Shown here: one piece after another, positions 61,806-64,000 of the stretch
Layout of the letters: each line of letters starts with the position of its first letter
Numbering within the stretch: the first letter of the stretch is position 1
Origin: Leishmania mexicana MHOM/GT/2001/U1103
Lineage: Eukaryota; Euglenozoa; Kinetoplastea; Trypanosomatida; Trypanosomatidae
DNA: 64,000 nucleotides
Direction: 5' to 3'
NCBI RefSeq assembly: GCF_000234665.1
Contig: NC_018331.1
Coordinates: 496,001 to 560,000 of the forward strand
The notes under the pieces: model-generated
What the model was told of the DNA's origin: nothing
Databases searched by the model: none
Seen by the model: only the letters and a program-made list of their open reading frames with translations
Position numbers and translations under genes: made by a program

Positions 61806-63802
61806 AGTTTTTGCCTCTGTGTTTGCGGTGTCGAGCGTGTGAAAAATAGAGAGCGGGTGAGAGATGCAGAAAGCGGGCGTGCCGCCTTGTGCATGTGATT
61901 GACCGTGTGTCTTGGTAGCGATGCATGCGATGGGGTGAAATGGGCACCCCCGCTTTTTCTCTATTCCATTTTCTCTATGCCGTCATGCGTTTTGTCACCG
62001 CCTCATCCTTCTCCCTCGTCTTGGTGACGAGAGCGAGAGCGAGAGAGAGGGAAGACAACTAGGCCATGTGTGAGGTGTTAGAGGGGTGATGGTGAAGCGG
62101 AGATGGGAGAGCTGAGACCAGCAGGCGGACAGCGGAACGGAGTGAGATGGCTTGCGGCAAAGGGGATGGCAGGGAGCGGGGCAGGCCGGTGGTTTCTCCA
62201 AGATTGGCCGATTCTCGCGTCCTTTGCAACCATTCTTTCCCATGCTGTTTTCTTTCCAAATCTCCCATCGACTCCGCGCGTCTCGTTCTCTCCTCCTCTT
62301 CCACGTTGTTTCTCTGACCAGGTACTCACGCACCCGGTCGTACACCTCGTGTGGTGTCCCCCTACCTCCTCATCGTGTTGTCTTCCTCCCGCTTTTGCTG
62401 CCGCACCTGCTACGGTTGCTTGTGCCCCTCTTTCGTCCCTCCGTTCGTACCCTGCGCCGTCCCCCCCCCCTCCTCCCTCGCCACCCGACAGCGGCGCCTC
62501 CTCTCCCCATCCCCGTCCACTCACCTCCCTGCCTTACTCCTCCGTGTTTGATAGTTTCATTGTGTCTCTGCACGTTGCCTTGAAGTGCGCACTGTTCATC
62601 GCTCTTTGTCTCCCACTTCAGTGTGTTGCCTCCGTTGCCTCTTGTTTTTCGTTGCGTGTGTTTGCCCGTCCTTTGCCCGTCTGCTTTAATGCCTCCCCCC
62701 TCCCACCCCGCCGGCCTGAGGTCCAATACTTGTATTCCCTGTGTATGTGTACGCGCACGTTGCTGACTCGCTTTCTAGTGGCTTTCCTCGCTTACCCCAT
62801 ATTCGGATGTCCTTGTCTATCTCTGTCTACTGTCTGTGTGTCTTACACTTGAACACCGGTGCGCCTGTATGCATGTGTATGCTTGTGTATCGGTGTTTGC
62901 CGTCTCGCGGTTACTAGTACTCCCTCTCTCTTTCCTTCTTCCTCCCTCCCCCTCCTCCTCCCTCTCACATTATGCGTGTGTGTGCGTGTGCGTGTGTGGG
63001 TGTGTGTGTGTGCCCGTGTTTAGCCTTTCTGTCTTGCTTCCTGAGCTTCGCTTAAGACACACACACAGAGGGGTATATACCACCACCTCTTCAGTAGCAA
63101 CCACGTGAGCAGCGTACCGTCGGCACCACGGTAGACCAGGGCAAATGGAACGGGCTTGGTGTATGTGTATGTGTGTGTGAGCAGACGCGGTGGGTACACT
63201 GGTGATAGCAGCAAACAATCTCTGTGCCCCCCCCCCGCCTCTAATGTTTTTGTTTTTCTTTTTGTTGTTGTTCGGCGTTGAGGCATATGCGACTGTTCCC
63301 CCCTCCCCTCTCTCTCCCGTGCGTTGCGCTTTGTTTTACAGGCTTGAATCCCGATAGTGGGGAGCCCGCATACGAAAAAAAAAATAGACATACATGCATA
63401 TATTACAGACGCGCGTGGGCGGGTTCCGCTGTCTCTGAGGAATGGATGCGTGGGTGTCCATGTACCCTCTTTTTGTTTGGGAACCGGTCGTCTTTACTGT
63501 GTATTTCACGCATACATACATACACACACAAGCGCGCATGTATCCCCGCTTGCCCTCCATGAAGCTCTGCGCCCCCCCCCCTCCTCCTCATCTGCCACTC
63601 TTCGCTGCTCTCTGCTTTCTGCTTCTCTCCCCCATCTCCCTTGGCTGTCTTTTACTTGCTCCATTTCTATTTCCTCGGGTTTGACAACCTTCGTTGTGCG
63701 CCCCCCCCCCACACACACACACAAAAAAAAACACCGACACCACACGCACATCCCTTGTACTTCACCACCTTCACCCCCGCTTTGCAGCTCCCTTTAGCAA
63801 CG
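61806..63802. other. Intergenic region before P0
   Basis: Purine-rich for the first 300 bases, then C/T tracts (62280-62310, 62460-62480), GT repeats (62972-63011), CA (63057-63067), and C runs (63228-63236, 63572-63580, 63701-63709) each close to short purine or CA stretches. The T/C-to-AG signal for P0 is given at 63751. No coding sequence recognised. Confidence 0.55.
63751..63787 (+). promoter_or_regulatory. Candidate trans-splice acceptor of the P0 gene
   Basis: A pyrimidine-rich tract ending in CTTTGCAG with AG at 63786-63787, leaving a 15-base leader before the ATG at 63803. Very short leaders are common for ribosomal protein mRNAs. A second AG lies at 63795-63796. Confidence 0.6.
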
Positions 63803-64000
63803 ATGCCGTCTATCACCACTGCCAAGCGCGAGTACGAGGACCGCCTCGTCGACTGCCTGACCAAGTACAGCTGCGTGCTGTTCGTGGGCATGGACAACGT
63901 CCGCTCGCAGCAGGTGCACGATGTGCGCCGTGCGCTGCGCGGCAAGGCCGAGTTCATGATGGGCAAGAAGACGCTGCAGGCGAAGATCGTGGAGAAGCGC
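63803..64000 (+). CDS. RPLP0: 60S acidic ribosomal protein P0 (uL10), 5' part only
   Basis: The first 66 codons of a gene that runs off the window. The product starts [19 protein letters not shown] and continues [40 protein letters not shown], matching the start of the L10/P0 family (KYxxVLFVGxDNVxSxQxxxxRxxLRGKAxxxMGKxT). P0 forms the base of the ribosomal stalk on the large subunit, carries the P1/P2 dimers and recruits elongation factors. Codon use is strongly biased to G/C in third positions, as expected for a highly expressed gene. In Leishmania P0 is known to be encoded by tandem copies and is a prominent antigen; whether a second copy follows cannot be seen here. Confidence 0.95.
   Translation, partial: MPSITTAKREYEDRLVDCLTKYSCVLFVGMDNVRSQQVHDVRRALRGKAEFMMGKKTLQAKIVEKR

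Noticed and set aside
63340..63360. A GCTTGAATCCCGA-type stretch resembling a tRNA T-loop
   Set aside because: No acceptor, D or anticodon stems could be built around it.

Overview
The window looks like nuclear chromosomal DNA of a trypanosomatid, most probably a Leishmania species. The protein-coding genes are intronless and G+C-rich. They lie in two long one-direction blocks separated by long gaps rich in pyrimidine tracts, dinucleotide repeats and homopolymers, as expected for polycistronic transcription with trans-splicing. A short lysine/alanine-rich histone H1 without a globular domain and the start of a ribosomal P0 gene fit this assignment. From memory the gene order resembles Leishmania chromosome 27, but I cannot search to confirm this.

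Left block (about 1-17.6 kb), all on the minus strand. Read in the direction of transcription (right to left): a ZnT5/Msc2-like zinc transporter, the chaperonin subunit CCT2, a STRAP-like WD40 protein, a 333-bp dispersed repeat, a decayed gene of unknown family, histone H1, and two conserved-looking proteins of unknown function (one helical, one with a possible N-myristoylation signal).

Switch (17.65-19.4 kb). The two blocks diverge here, so this is a divergent strand-switch region, where RNA polymerase II is expected to start in both directions. It contains a second copy of the 333-bp repeat, inverted relative to the first and identical except at one base. The two copies bracket about 8.7 kb carrying STRAP, CCT2 and ZnT. 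Sequence from about 15 to 24 kb looks more A+T-rich than the rest.

Right block (19.4-64 kb), all on the plus strand: a USP8-like deubiquitinase, an unknown protein, an RNase III-fold protein that appears to have lost its catalytic residues, a leucine-rich-repeat protein, a second decayed gene, an RNA-binding protein joining SAM-like, RGG, CCCH and KH modules to a worn-out helicase C-terminal domain, arginyl-tRNA synthetase, an F-box/JmjC protein, a membrane protein, two small unknown proteins, a long coiled-coil protein, a 1517-residue STE11-like kinase with an N-terminal zinc finger, and the first 66 codons of ribosomal P0.

The genes do not form a metabolic operon. Translation and RNA handling (ArgRS, P0, the CCCH/KH protein, the RNase III-like protein), protein folding and turnover (CCT2, USP) and signalling (kinase, STRAP-like) are mixed, as is usual in trypanosomatid gene clusters. 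The most interesting items are the near-identical inverted repeat tied to the strand switch, the two domain relics (helicase and RNase III) and the two decayed genes. I saw no tRNA, rRNA, CRISPR array or intact transposon.
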